Positions 24,081 to 32,403 of a stretch of DNA of 64,000 nt are shown here, in pieces. The number at the start of each line of letters is the position of its first letter. Within the stretch, counting starts at the first letter, position 1. The position numbers and the translations under genes are program-made. Under the pieces are notes generated by a model. That model was not told the DNA's origin and did not search any database. It worked only from the letters and a program-made list of their open reading frames with translations. Origin of the DNA: Parasedimentitalea marina. Lineage in GTDB: Bacteria; Pseudomonadota; Alphaproteobacteria; Rhodobacterales; Rhodobacteraceae. The stretch spans positions 4,353,126-4,417,125 of the forward strand of contig NZ_CP033219.1 of NCBI RefSeq assembly GCF_004006175.1, read 5' to 3'.

Positions 24081-25250
24081 CTATCCCAAATATGTACCGA
24101 GTCTTTCAAACGCATCATGCAACACGGGTTCGGGTTGGGCGTAGCATAGACGCAGGTAGCCCTCGCCCTGTGTGCCAAAGGCAATGCCGGGGGCCAGTCC
24201 CACTTTCGTCTTGTCGATGATCTCCAGTGCTGCTGCGAAGCTGTCGTTAAGGCCGTCCACTTTGAAAAAGCAGTAAAACGCGCCATCCGGCTGAATAAAC
24301 TGAACACGGTCAAATTGTGACAACCGGTCCGCCGCAATGGCATACCCCGTTGCAATTTTGGTTTGCAAATCGGTGATTTCGCTTTCACCTTGCGTGACGG
24401 CAATTCGACCAGCGTCTTGAATAAAGCCGGCGGTGCAAGAGGTATTGAATTCAGTTAGCTGGCCTAACTTGGCCGCGAGCGACTTTGGGGCAGTCAGCCA
24501 CCCCAGGCGCCAACCGGTCATCGACCAGCATTTCGAAAACGAGTTTACCGAGATCAACAGATCGTCAGGATCTGCAATCGACAGGAATGATGGTGCGTGT
24601 TTCGCATGACGATACAGCCGTGTGTAGACGTCATCTGCGACAATCCAAATTCCGTGTTTGCGGCAATGATCTAGAACGATCCGCTGTTCTGCCGCTGTCA
24701 TGGTCCAACCTGTCGGATTGTTCGGAGAATTGATCAGAACAGCCTTGGTGTCTGGGGTGAGCGCATCCAGAAAATCGTCAAGATCAAGGGACCAGCGCCC
24801 AGCTTTTGGTGCGAGTGTTACTGAATGCAATGCTGCGCCCATAGCCGTGAATGCTCCTGCCAGGTTTGGCCAGCCCGGCTCTAGGACTACCACGCGATCC
24901 CGGGGCGAAATCAGAATTTCGGCCGTCAGCATCAGCCCCTGCATTCCAGATGGTGTGACCGTTATGTTTTCGCGGTTCAGCGCCGATGTGAATAAGCCAT
25001 TCGAATAGCTGGCCAGCGCATCGCGAAGATCGGGTGCCCCATTGTTGGGTTGGTATTTATGATTGCCCGCCCTTAACGATGCAACGGCGGCATCCACGAT
25101 CAGCGGGCTTGTCGCCCATGCCCCTTCGCCAAACCAAAGGGGTAGCACATCGGTTTGTCCCATCCCGATTTCCGCGACTTCACGGATCTTCGAGGCTGCC
25201 AAGGCCTGTGCGCGATCTGAAAGATAAGAATGAGGGGCCAATTTGGTCAT
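24081..25250 (-). CDS. PLP-dependent aminotransferase, class I/II
   Basis: Fold-type I aminotransferase, 389 residues. The PLP lysine is in NSFSKCWSMTGWRLGW (about residue 235). NSPNNPTGWT near 170 and the Asp-Tyr-type pair in WIVADDVYTRLY complete the cofactor site. A C-terminal Arg in YLRLCYAQ is likely to hold the substrate carboxylate. It is the first gene of the unit with the SDR and is divergent from an Lrp-type regulator with a perfect palindrome between them. An amino acid used as carbon or nitrogen source is a reasonable guess for the substrate. Confidence 0.88.
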   Translation of the reverse strand: MTKLAPHSYLSDRAQALAASKIREVAEIGMGQTDVLPLWFGEGAWATSPLIVDAAVASLRAGNHKYQPNNGAPDLRDALASYSNGLFTSALNRENITVTPSGMQGLMLTAEILISPRDRVVVLEPGWPNLAGAFTAMGAALHSVTLAPKAGRWSLDLDDFLDALTPDTKAVLINSPNNPTGWTMTAAEQRIVLDHCRKHGIWIVADDVYTRLYRHAKHAPSFLSIADPDDLLISVNSFSKCWSMTGWRLGWLTAPKSLAAKLGQLTEFNTSCTAGFIQDAGRIAVTQGESEITDLQTKIATGYAIAADRLSQFDRVQFIQPDGAFYCFFKVDGLNDSFAAALEIIDKTKVGLAPGIAFGTQGEGYLRLCYAQPEPVLHDAFERLGTYLG

Positions 25251-25323
25251 GGCAAAACTATCTGTCGTTTAGCAGCAGGAGTCGCCTTGCAAATCGTGTG
25301 AAGGAGTAGGCAATATGACTATA

Positions 25324-25344
25324 AGATAGGAAATTTACCTATCT
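25324..25344. promoter_or_regulatory. Candidate Lrp-type operator AGATAGG-N7-CCTATCT
   Basis: Perfect inverted repeat with 7-base arms around an A/T-only centre (AAATTTA). It is 19 bases before the Lrp gene and 73 bases before the divergent aminotransferase. Size, symmetry and A/T centre match Lrp/AsnC operators. It could control both directions. Confidence 0.65.
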
Positions 25345-25363
25345 TCTGTCCTGATGAGGTCAA

Positions 25364-25789
25364 ATGTCAAAGCTGATCGATGAGAAAATCCTGGCAGAAT
25401 TGCGTCAAAATTCCCGTATTCCTGTTACCACACTTGCGAACCGGGTGGGGCGATCGCGTACGGCGGTGCAGGCCAGGATTAATCGCTTGCAACAGGACGG
25501 CCGTATTCAGCGATACACTATCGATGAGCCGGGGCGCACAAAAGACAGTGATGTTGGCGCGATGGTTCTGATCTCGGTCACGGTGCGTAGTAAAAGTCAG
25601 GACTTGCTGTCTCACCTTCGGGGGCTACCCCAAGTTATCGGATGTTTTGGAATCGCAGGCGATTTTGATTTTGCCCTGCTGTTGTCCAGGATGGAAAACG
25701 CCGAGCTTCAAAAGTTGCTAGAGCAGATATATTTGCTGGACGGTGTGCGCAAAACTGAAACAACTTTGGCTCTCTACCGGGAGTTCTAA
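25364..25789 (+). CDS. Lrp/AsnC family transcriptional regulator
   Basis: 141 residues, the usual family length. N-terminal helix-turn-helix: LAELRQNSRIPVTTLANRVGRSRTAVQARINRL (split over three helices), then a wing with GRIQRYTID. The C-terminal RAM/ligand domain (about 65-140) has VIGCFGIAGDFDFALLL, where amino acids bind between dimers. It is divergent from the aminotransferase-SDR unit and probably its activator in response to the amino acid being degraded. Confidence 0.92.
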   Translation: MSKLIDEKILAELRQNSRIPVTTLANRVGRSRTAVQARINRLQQDGRIQRYTIDEPGRTKDSDVGAMVLISVTVRSKSQDLLSHLRGLPQVIGCFGIAGDFDFALLLSRMENAELQKLLEQIYLLDGVRKTETTLALYREF

Positions 25790-25809
25790 TCCCTTGCCGT
25801 CAAGCGACT

Positions 25810-26160
25810 TCATTTAGTCGTGTCAGTGACCGGTAGATTTTCAGCCCAACTATTCGACCAGGCGCCGAAAGGCTGGAGTAAGTCAAATAGTTCTGAGCCT
25901 GTTGTGGTTAGCTGATAGCCTGTGTCGCCACGTTCAACCAACCCACTTGATGTCAGTTCTTTCAGGCGCTTGTTCAAAACGGTTGGTGAGACCTTCTCGC
26001 AGCGTTGCTGAATTTCGCGGAACGTCAGGGTGCTGTTTGAGAGTTGCCAAATAACACCAAGCGCCCAGCTTCGCCCGAGTAAATCAAAAAGAGCCATGAT
26101 TGGCTTGCCTGATTTTGACCCGCGAACGGGATTGCCAGGCATTGGAAATTTCGACGGCAT
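25810..26160 (-). CDS. HxlR family transcriptional regulator
   Basis: Compact winged-helix DNA-binding protein, about 116 residues, with KPIMALFDLLGRSWALGVIWQL, FREIQQRCEKVSPTVLNKRLKEL and GDTGYQLTTTGSEL matching the HxlR pattern. The family's usual Cys-Pro before the first helix is Lys-Pro here, so thiol sensing through that residue is not possible. The ATG at 26160 has GGAG seven bases upstream; an in-frame ATG at 26172 is weaker. It is divergent from an EamA transporter, with two identical-form palindromes between them. It most likely represses itself and the transporter. Confidence 0.88.
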   Translation of the reverse strand: MPSKFPMPGNPVRGSKSGKPIMALFDLLGRSWALGVIWQLSNSTLTFREIQQRCEKVSPTVLNKRLKELTSSGLVERGDTGYQLTTTGSELFDLLQPFGAWSNSWAENLPVTDTTK

Positions 26161-26172
26161 AGCAGACTCCAT

Positions 26173-26192
26173 TTGCTACTATATGTGTAGCA
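26173..26192. promoter_or_regulatory. HxlR operator copy 1, TTGCTAC-N7-GTAGCA
   Basis: Inverted repeat in the HxlR/EamA divergent region, directly upstream of the HxlR start. It has the same arms and spacing as the copy at 26198. The centres are 25 bases apart. Confidence 0.72.
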
Positions 26193-26197
26193 CTCTA

Positions 26198-26218
26198 TTG
26201 CTACAACTTATGTAGCAA
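26198..26218. promoter_or_regulatory. HxlR operator copy 2, TTGCTAC-N7-GTAGCAA
   Basis: Second copy with perfect 7-base arms and a 7-base spacer, 17 bases before the EamA start. Together with copy 1 it fills the control region, so two regulator dimers could bind side by side and shut both genes. Confidence 0.75.
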
Positions 26219-26235
26219 ATTTCTGGGGTCGTACC

Positions 26236-27126
26236 ATGCTTATTCTTCCAATTCTTGCCGCCGTAAGTGCGTCTTTCGGCTGGGCAACTGGAATTGTCTT
26301 GGCGCAGAGGCCAGCGAAGGCACTCGGTGCGTTTGAGTTTACCCGCATTCAGCTTATTGCCTGTTCGGCAATTGTGGCAGTCATCTGTAGCGCGCTGGGA
26401 TACTGGCCATCGGTAAAGTGGAGCTACTGGCCATCTTTTGCGGCAAGTATCTGTGTCGGAATCGTCTTGGGCAATCTTGCGATGATTGAGTGCCTGCGCC
26501 AGGGCGGGCCTATGCGTACTGAACTATTGCTGTCCTTGAAGGCTCCGTTGGTGGCTGTGATGGCGTACCTCTGGCTGCAGGAGGTACCTTCCGGCACAGA
26601 CATATTTGGCGCTGGGGTAACGCTTCTTGGTGTTTGTCTTGCCGTATTCTTTGGCGGAAACGAGGGCTCCGATAGCGATGTGACGACGGGAAGAATGGCG
26701 ATTATTTTACTGCTTGGCGTCACAGCCACTGGGTTTCAGGGTTTTGGATTTCTTATCATGAAGCCCGCGATGCTTGCAGGGACAGAGCCATTGGCAGCCT
26801 CGGCAATTCGCCTGTTGGGGGCCGCCCTTTTGATTTCAGTTATTGCACTCTGGCCCGCCAAAACTTTTCGGGGCCATAGTGAATTGTCGCCGTCGCTACT
26901 TGGATGGGTGATCTTGCCGGGATTCATCGGCTATGGAGTGTCATCCTCGCTGCTGCTCTATGCCTTTGCGAACTTTGATGCGGGGATAGCCGCAGCGCTG
27001 GGCTCACTGTCACCTGTACTTGTGTTGCCGATACTTTGGCAAAAGGAGGGTCTTGTTCCACGTTTTCAGGCAGTGTGTGGGGCAATATTGGCCGTCATTG
27101 GCACCGCTATCATCGTGATTTTCTGA
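26236..27126 (+). CDS. EamA/DMT family transporter
   Basis: 296 residues with about ten membrane helices arranged as two EamA repeats of five (about 1-140 and 150-295). The early helix WATGIVLAQRPAKALGAFEFTR and the end-of-repeat PLVAVMAYLWLQE and PVLVLPILWQKEG (a conserved Pro before Leu/Trp, then Glu) are typical. Most family members export metabolites or amino-acid-like compounds. It is controlled by the divergent HxlR protein, which points to export of a toxic or signalling compound that acts as inducer; this is inference. Confidence 0.87.
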   Translation: MLILPILAAVSASFGWATGIVLAQRPAKALGAFEFTRIQLIACSAIVAVICSALGYWPSVKWSYWPSFAASICVGIVLGNLAMIECLRQGGPMRTELLLSLKAPLVAVMAYLWLQEVPSGTDIFGAGVTLLGVCLAVFFGGNEGSDSDVTTGRMAIILLLGVTATGFQGFGFLIMKPAMLAGTEPLAASAIRLLGAALLISVIALWPAKTFRGHSELSPSLLGWVILPGFIGYGVSSSLLLYAFANFDAGIAAALGSLSPVLVLPILWQKEGLVPRFQAVCGAILAVIGTAIIVIF

Positions 27127-27197
27127 GCCGCTCTGGGGGCTGCATTTGATATGACTTGAGTTGACAGTTTTGGCTGGGGGCAAATCTACGGCTACCG

Positions 27198-28142
27198 TCA
27201 ATTGACGTCTTTGACTGGGGCTGCGGAATTGGTCTGATACTCCCAGGGGCGATTATTCTTAAACCGCTCTTTCAGGAAGTCGACAAAGGCCCTTAGGTTT
27301 GGTGCCATGCTTCGATGCGGTAGAAACACCACGCTGAAATCTACCGACGGACCACGGCAGTCAGGAAGAAGGGGCACAAGACGTCCCGACTGGACGTGGT
27401 CATGCGTCATCCAGGCAGGAAGAAGAGCGACCCCCAAACCGTCCAATGTCATGGATAAAAGCGCCTCGTGGTCCCGTACTGAAAGGCGCGGTGTCACGCG
27501 GACATCAATCTGGTCCTTTCCACGTCTGACGGCCAGGTCAATTGGGCCGTAGGTGATCGCGCTGGACAAGAAAGCATGTTCCGGCAATTGGTTTGGGTGC
27601 TCTAAGTCGGGCATCGCAGATGCATATTCCGGGCTGGCGTAAAAGTACTGGGTAGAGGAGCCAAGCGGGATCGCACAGAGCGAGACATCATCGATTGCTC
27701 CCTTTCGCACGGCAATATCGCACCGCTCTTCGCTCAGGTCCACTTTGCGATTGGTGATGGTAAGATTAAGTCGAATATCCGGGTGTAATTTTAAGAATTC
27801 CGGCAGAAGTGGCAGGATGAAAGTCCGCCCTAAGGTGGCAGGAACACTGACATTTAAAAGACCACTCGGTGTGGAGTGCATCACCTTGATAGCATAGTCG
27901 GCATCGCGCGCCTCGCTTACCAGGCGGGCGCAATGTTCATAGTATACTCGACCACTCTCGGTCAGTCCCAACTTGCGTGTGGTGCGATGCATGAGTTTAA
28001 CGTCGAGTCTTGTCTCAAGCGAGGCAACGCGACGGCTGACATTGGACTTGGACATTTTTAATACGTCAGCTGCTTGGGAAAAGCTGTTCTTCTCAACCAC
28101 GGCCGCAAAGGTCGCCATATCTGTTAGCAGTTCCGCATCCAT
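27198..28142 (-). CDS. LysR-type transcriptional regulator
   Basis: 314 residues of the CrgA-like branch: MATFAAVVEKNSFSQAA, helix-turn-helix KMSKSNVSRRVASLETRLDVKLMHRTTRKLGLTESG (split over two helices), then an effector domain (about 90-300). It is divergent from the tctC gene at 28344 with a 201-base control region between them. This position is typical of a regulator that activates the adjacent catabolic operon when its substrate is present. An inverted repeat CTGAC-N10-GTCAG lies in between. Confidence 0.9.
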   Translation of the reverse strand: MDAELLTDMATFAAVVEKNSFSQAADVLKMSKSNVSRRVASLETRLDVKLMHRTTRKLGLTESGRVYYEHCARLVSEARDADYAIKVMHSTPSGLLNVSVPATLGRTFILPLLPEFLKLHPDIRLNLTITNRKVDLSEERCDIAVRKGAIDDVSLCAIPLGSSTQYFYASPEYASAMPDLEHPNQLPEHAFLSSAITYGPIDLAVRRGKDQIDVRVTPRLSVRDHEALLSMTLDGLGVALLPAWMTHDHVQSGRLVPLLPDCRGPSVDFSVVFLPHRSMAPNLRAFVDFLKERFKNNRPWEYQTNSAAPVKDVN

Positions 28143-28171
28143 TTATTATCCCACTCATGCAACAATGTGTT

Positions 28172-28191
28172 CTGACTGACGTTATTGTCAG
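28172..28191. promoter_or_regulatory. Candidate LysR operator CTGAC-N10-GTCAG
   Basis: Inverted repeat with perfect 5-base arms, 30 bases before the LysR start, in the region shared with the tctC-led operon. The arm spacing suits a LysR-type dimer site. The arms are short, so chance cannot be excluded. Confidence 0.4.
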
Positions 28192-28343
28192 ATATATGAA
28201 ATACTCTTATACATGTAAAGGCACCTGTAGAAGGGCCGGATGCAGCAGGAGTGTCGGGCAGTGCAGGTTGAAAATCGGGCCTGAAGCAAAGCGTTCAAGC
28301 AGTACATGTCCGAAAGAATTCACATATTCTGGGAGGAATAAGA

Positions 28344-29324
28344 ATGAAGTTACTTGCATCACATTTGAAGGCTGCGACTGCGGCCGTTGTTGCGGGGCTT
28401 GGCATTGCCGCAACTCCAGCAAGCGCTGTTGATCTGCCGTGCGATACGGCCCAACTGATCGTTCCATGGGGTCCCGGCGGCGGAACAAGCGTAATTTTCG
28501 GCATTTTTGAACAAGCAATTCAGAACTCTGATTCACCAGTGAAAATCAAGGTTGTGACCATGCCAGGGCAGGGCGGCGGATTGGGTGCCAAAGAGGCGCA
28601 TGCAGCTAAGCCGGATGGTTGCACATTGTTTGCCATTCACCAGCACTTGCCCGTGAACTACATCAATGGTGTGACGGATTTTAACTGGGACGGTTTTGAA
28701 CCAGTTGCTATGCTGACAGACACACCTGAAATCATCGGTGCTGGCGGACACGTCGAATATAATGATCTCGACGGTATGCTGGCTGCTGCCAAAGCAAGCC
28801 CGGGAAGCATTCCGACGGGCGTGTCCATGGGCGCGACCAGCCATTTCCTTTGGATTATCCTTGGCTCCAAAACAGGCGCGGATTTTGCCTATGTGCCATT
28901 TCAGGGTGGTACGGCTGGACGTATCACCGGCCTATTGAACGGTAGCATCGATCTGGGTGGTATCAACATGGCCGCAGCCCGCACACAGCGCGGCGATGGT
29001 AACCTGAAGGCCTTTGCCATTGCCTCGAACGAGCGCAGTGACTTGATCCCCGACGTGCCAACGCTGAAAGAGCTGGGCGTGGACATGACCTTCTCGTTGA
29101 CGCGGGGCGTGATGCTACCAAAGGGTACGTCTCCGGAAATCGTTGCGCTCTGGGCTGAGGTCTTCAAAGGCCCAACTGAGGATGCAACCTTTGTCGCCGA
29201 GCAAGCCGCAAAGGGCACCTCGGTCGAGTACCTTGGACCAGAAGACTATGCAAAGTGGTGGGAAGCGACTTCGGCTGAATTTATCGACGCCGCAAAAGAA
29301 CTGAAAATGGGCCGCTTCCAATAA
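28344..29324 (+). CDS. tctC: Tripartite tricarboxylate transporter substrate-binding protein TctC
   Basis: Secreted binding protein of a second TTT importer, 326 residues. Signal peptide: positive N-terminus, Ala/Val-rich core, ASA before the mature VDLPCDTAQLIVPWGPGGG, the ligand loop. Two Cys (PCDT and DGCTLF) could form a disulfide, unlike the paralogue at 13513. GSIDLGGINMAAART and the final AKWWEATSAEF are also visible. The GGAGG ribosome site is strong. It leads the large catabolic cluster and is followed by a hairpin that may favour high expression of this subunit over the membrane parts. Confidence 0.9.
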   Translation: MKLLASHLKAATAAVVAGLGIAATPASAVDLPCDTAQLIVPWGPGGGTSVIFGIFEQAIQNSDSPVKIKVVTMPGQGGGLGAKEAHAAKPDGCTLFAIHQHLPVNYINGVTDFNWDGFEPVAMLTDTPEIIGAGGHVEYNDLDGMLAAAKASPGSIPTGVSMGATSHFLWIILGSKTGADFAYVPFQGGTAGRITGLLNGSIDLGGINMAAARTQRGDGNLKAFAIASNERSDLIPDVPTLKELGVDMTFSLTRGVMLPKGTSPEIVALWAEVFKGPTEDATFVAEQAAKGTSVEYLGPEDYAKWWEATSAEFIDAAKELKMGRFQ

Positions 29325-29334
29325 AGCAGTCCCG

Positions 29335-29356
29335 GCGAGGCCTTGGGGCCTCGCCA
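29335..29356 (+). terminator. Hairpin between tctC and tctB
   Basis: GGCGAGGCC and GGCCTCGCC form a perfect 9-base stem with loop TTGG; no T-run follows. Such hairpins after binding-protein genes usually protect the upstream transcript and partly stop transcription, giving more binding protein than permease. Confidence 0.6.
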
Positions 29357-29417
29357 AATATACCTTCAACAAAATGACGAACAACGGACCGGTGGTTCGT
29401 GTGAATAGGAATATGGT

Positions 29418-29900
29418 ATGCGATTAAACAGAGATACGGCGGTTGCAATAGTGTCGCTTCTCATCTGCGGTGGGCTGCTGATCAACACGTTTCAGATGCC
29501 GCCCCCGATGTTCAATCAAATGCCAGCCACGTTATGGCCCCGAATGATTCTGGTGCCGCTGGCCCTGTTGTCGTTGCTTTTGCTGGCCAAAGCGCAAATG
29601 GCCGAGGTTGATGAAAGTCTCGAGAGCCGCAGCCTGTCCGAGTGGTTTACCTACTATAAAAACCCGATTGTTTGTTTTGCCCTGTTCTTTCTATTTCTCA
29701 TCACCATGCCGATCCTTGGAATGCTGATTGGCGGGTTGCTGTATGTCTTTATCACGCTGGGATTTCTGGGCGGTTGGTCGTCTAGGCTGATGATCCAGCA
29801 CGGACTGGTCTCAATCTTCTTTGTTGTGGGCATGTGGGCAATTTTCACCCAACTTCTCGGGGTGTTTTTGCCCGAAGGCATCTTGCTGAGAGTGTACTAA
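29418..29900 (+). CDS. tctB: Tripartite tricarboxylate transporter small subunit TctB
   Basis: 160 residues with four hydrophobic helices. The first (about 10-28) is followed by the periplasmic MPPPMFNQMPATLWPRMIL stretch, where Pro and Arg precede helix two as in other TctB proteins. A cytoplasmic charged loop (MAEVDESLESRSL) separates the two halves. It lies between tctC (93 bases upstream) and tctA (3 bases downstream). With them it forms a complete TTT importer for the substrate degraded by the following enzymes. Confidence 0.85.
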   Translation: MRLNRDTAVAIVSLLICGGLLINTFQMPPPMFNQMPATLWPRMILVPLALLSLLLLAKAQMAEVDESLESRSLSEWFTYYKNPIVCFALFFLFLITMPILGMLIGGLLYVFITLGFLGGWSSRLMIQHGLVSIFFVVGMWAIFTQLLGVFLPEGILLRVY

Positions 29901-29903
29901 GAC

Positions 29904-31568
29904 ATGGACCTTTTCTCTAATATCGCGCTGGCAGGCCCCGAGCTGTTCACGCTTACGACGATGGCCCTGATGTTGTTGGGTACTTTTGTTGGCCTGCTGG
30001 CGGGCGCTATTCCAGGCTTTACAATTGCGATGGCAGTGGTGCTGGTTTTGCCGTTCACCTTTGCCATGTCGCCGGTTCAGGGACTGGCCACGATGATCGC
30101 CGTTTACGTCGGTGGCCTGTCAGGTGGCTTGATGTCGGGCATTCTGACCGGCATACCCGGGACCCCGTCGTCGGTCGCGACCACCTTTGATGGTTACCCG
30201 ATGGCGAAATCGGGCAGACCCGGATTGGCGCTGGGTATTGGCGTCTGGTCTTCGTTCTTTGGCGGTATCATTGCATCTGTGGTTTTGATGCTGATTGCGC
30301 CGCAACTGGCGATGATCGGTTTGGAATTCCAGCCCGTCGACTTCTTTGCGCTGGTTCTTTTTGCATTGACCGTGACAGCTAGTCTGGCTGGCGACCAACT
30401 GCTGAAAGGTTTGATTGGTGCTCTGTTTGGTTTGTTGATTGCGACCATTGGCAGTGATGTTGTATTTGGCTTGCCTCGCTTCAATTTTGGTGTCGATGAG
30501 GTCTCCAAAGGCTTTGCGTTCCTACCAGTGCTAGTTGGACTGTTCGCGTTTAGCCGCCTGCTAAGCGACGTGCGTGACAGTTCAAGTGCTGGACAGAAAC
30601 TTGGCGGCGACGAGACCGCGAATGTGGTCAAAATCGATTACGTCGCATCCTGCAAAGTGGTGCTGGCCCGATGGGTCAATGTCATACGGTCCTCTTTGTT
30701 GGGGGTCTTCGTTGGTGTCCTTCCTGCGGCCGGCAGCACGATCTCAAACATTCTGGCCTATGATCAGGCCAAGAAATCTTCGAAAGAACCCGAAACCTTT
30801 GGCAAAGGCGCTATCGACGGTATTATCGCGCCCGAAGCGGCGAATAATGCGACTGCTGGTGGTGCGTTGATTGTGATGATGGCGCTGGGTCTGCCCGGCG
30901 ATATCATGACCGCTATCATGCTGGGCGCGCTGCTGGTGCACGACGTTATCCCAAGCCCTTCGTTCATTTCGGACGAGCCGATGATCGCCTATTCGATCTT
31001 CCTCGCCTTTTTTGTCGCCAATTTCATGATGCTGTTCCTTCAGTCCATCACCCTGCGTGGCTTTGTGCTGGTGACAAAGGTGAAGATGTACATGCTGACT
31101 GCGGTGATCCTGTTCTATTGCGCGGTTGGTATTTTTGCGCTGAACAACATTGCCTATGACATGTGGACCTTGTTGATATTTGGTATCCTTGGCTTCGTGA
31201 TGCGCGCCTTGGGATTTCCGATCGTTCCGATCGTTCTGGGGGTTGTTCTGGGCCAAATCGCCGAAGTGCGCCTGAGCCAGGTTTATGCACGCGGTGATGG
31301 GCTTGATGTGTTCCTGACACGGCCATGGGCGCTATTCTTTATCCTGCTCAGCGGATTTTCGATCATGTTCCCATCTTACCAAAAACAACGCGGGAAAAAG
31401 GCCTGGGCGCATTATTTCACCCCTGTTTTGCTGATCGTTCTGGCGGTTCCCGTCTTTATGATGCCTGGCACTATCCGGCCGATCATTGCCGGGGTTATGG
31501 CACTGACCGGGATCACCCAACTAATAATGCAGGTCAGATCGCCTAAGGCGCTCGATACCTCGCAGTAA
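29904..31568 (+). CDS. tctA: Tripartite tricarboxylate transporter large permease TctA
   Basis: 554 residues, about 50 longer than usual because of extra C-terminal hydrophobic segments (about 480-545, with FILLSGFSIMFP and LLIVLAVPVFMMPGTIRP). Core motifs are intact: GAIPGFTIAMAVVLVLPFTF, GILTGIPGTPSSVATTFDGYP, VLPAAGSTISNILAYDQAKK and APEAANNATAGGALIVMMALGLPGD. It starts 3 bases after tctB and is followed at 34 bases by an SDR gene. The family is certain; the extra segment may be a lineage feature. Confidence 0.92.
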   Translation: MDLFSNIALAGPELFTLTTMALMLLGTFVGLLAGAIPGFTIAMAVVLVLPFTFAMSPVQGLATMIAVYVGGLSGGLMSGILTGIPGTPSSVATTFDGYPMAKSGRPGLALGIGVWSSFFGGIIASVVLMLIAPQLAMIGLEFQPVDFFALVLFALTVTASLAGDQLLKGLIGALFGLLIATIGSDVVFGLPRFNFGVDEVSKGFAFLPVLVGLFAFSRLLSDVRDSSSAGQKLGGDETANVVKIDYVASCKVVLARWVNVIRSSLLGVFVGVLPAAGSTISNILAYDQAKKSSKEPETFGKGAIDGIIAPEAANNATAGGALIVMMALGLPGDIMTAIMLGALLVHDVIPSPSFISDEPMIAYSIFLAFFVANFMMLFLQSITLRGFVLVTKVKMYMLTAVILFYCAVGIFALNNIAYDMWTLLIFGILGFVMRALGFPIVPIVLGVVLGQIAEVRLSQVYARGDGLDVFLTRPWALFFILLSGFSIMFPSYQKQRGKKAWAHYFTPVLLIVLAVPVFMMPGTIRPIIAGVMALTGITQLIMQVRSPKALDTSQ

Positions 31569-31602
31569 ACCGACACAAGAATTCATATACTGGAGAACAA
31601 AA

Positions 31603-32388
31603 ATGGACTTGGGCCTCAAAGGCAGAACCGCACTTATCTTGGGTGCATCGCAGGGACTGGGTCGGGCTATAGCCAAGCGGTTGGCCGCAGAAGGCGCGAA
31701 CCTAGTGCTGTCGTCGCGCAGGTTGGCTGCGCTGGAAGAACTGGCGAGCGAGCTGAGCGAAAAGCACGGTGTTACCGTTCGCTGTGACGCGGTTGATCTG
31801 ACGGATACAGAGGCGCTGGGCGGTTTTTGCGATCGCATCCGGTCGGATTACAAGCCGGATATGCTGCTCAATAACGCGGGTGGGCCACCACCCTCGCCGT
31901 CAATTGGCGTGGCATCGGATGTGTGGAAGTCTGCAGCTCAGGGTTTGCTGTTTAGCCTGATCCAAGTGACCGAAGCTGCCGTAGAAGGCATGCGTGCCAA
32001 GCAATGGGGCCGGATTGTAACCATTGGATCATCGGGTGTGATTCAGCCAATCCCAAATCTTGCAGTGTCCAATACCATCCGTGGTGCCATGGCTGGGTTT
32101 TGCAAAACACTGTCCGCAGAAGTGGCCGGTGATGGCATAACCGTCAATATCATCTTACCAGGTAAGATCGACACGGCGCGTGTCGGGCAACTGGACACTG
32201 CCCGCGCAGGTCGCGAAGGCAAGACGCTCGAGCAGGTTCGTACCGAAATCGCAGCATCTCTTCCGGCCAAACGCTATGGCCGCCCCGAAGAATTTGCCAA
32301 TGTGGCCGCTTTTTTGATGAGTGAGCCCGCAGGCTATGTCACTGGTCAGATGACTCGTGTTGATGGTGGCATGATCCGTAGTATTTAG
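31603..32388 (+). CDS. SDR family protein with altered catalytic site
   Basis: 261 residues of the FabG-like short-chain dehydrogenase type. The cofactor loop ILGASQGLGRAIAKRLA and NNAGGPPPSP are normal. Where classical members have Tyr-X3-Lys, this protein reads NLAVSNTIRGAM, lacking the Tyr and Lys, though Ser in TIGSSGV is kept. The closing VNIILPGKIDT and VTGQMTRVDGGMIRSI are typical. It may use a different proton donor or lack reductase activity. It is in the operon behind tctA and 15 bases before the ThDP enzyme, so it probably acts on the imported compound. Confidence 0.82.
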   Translation: MDLGLKGRTALILGASQGLGRAIAKRLAAEGANLVLSSRRLAALEELASELSEKHGVTVRCDAVDLTDTEALGGFCDRIRSDYKPDMLLNNAGGPPPSPSIGVASDVWKSAAQGLLFSLIQVTEAAVEGMRAKQWGRIVTIGSSGVIQPIPNLAVSNTIRGAMAGFCKTLSAEVAGDGITVNIILPGKIDTARVGQLDTARAGREGKTLEQVRTEIAASLPAKRYGRPEEFANVAAFLMSEPAGYVTGQMTRVDGGMIRSI

Positions 32389-32403
32389 GAGGCGAAAATT
32401 GGC

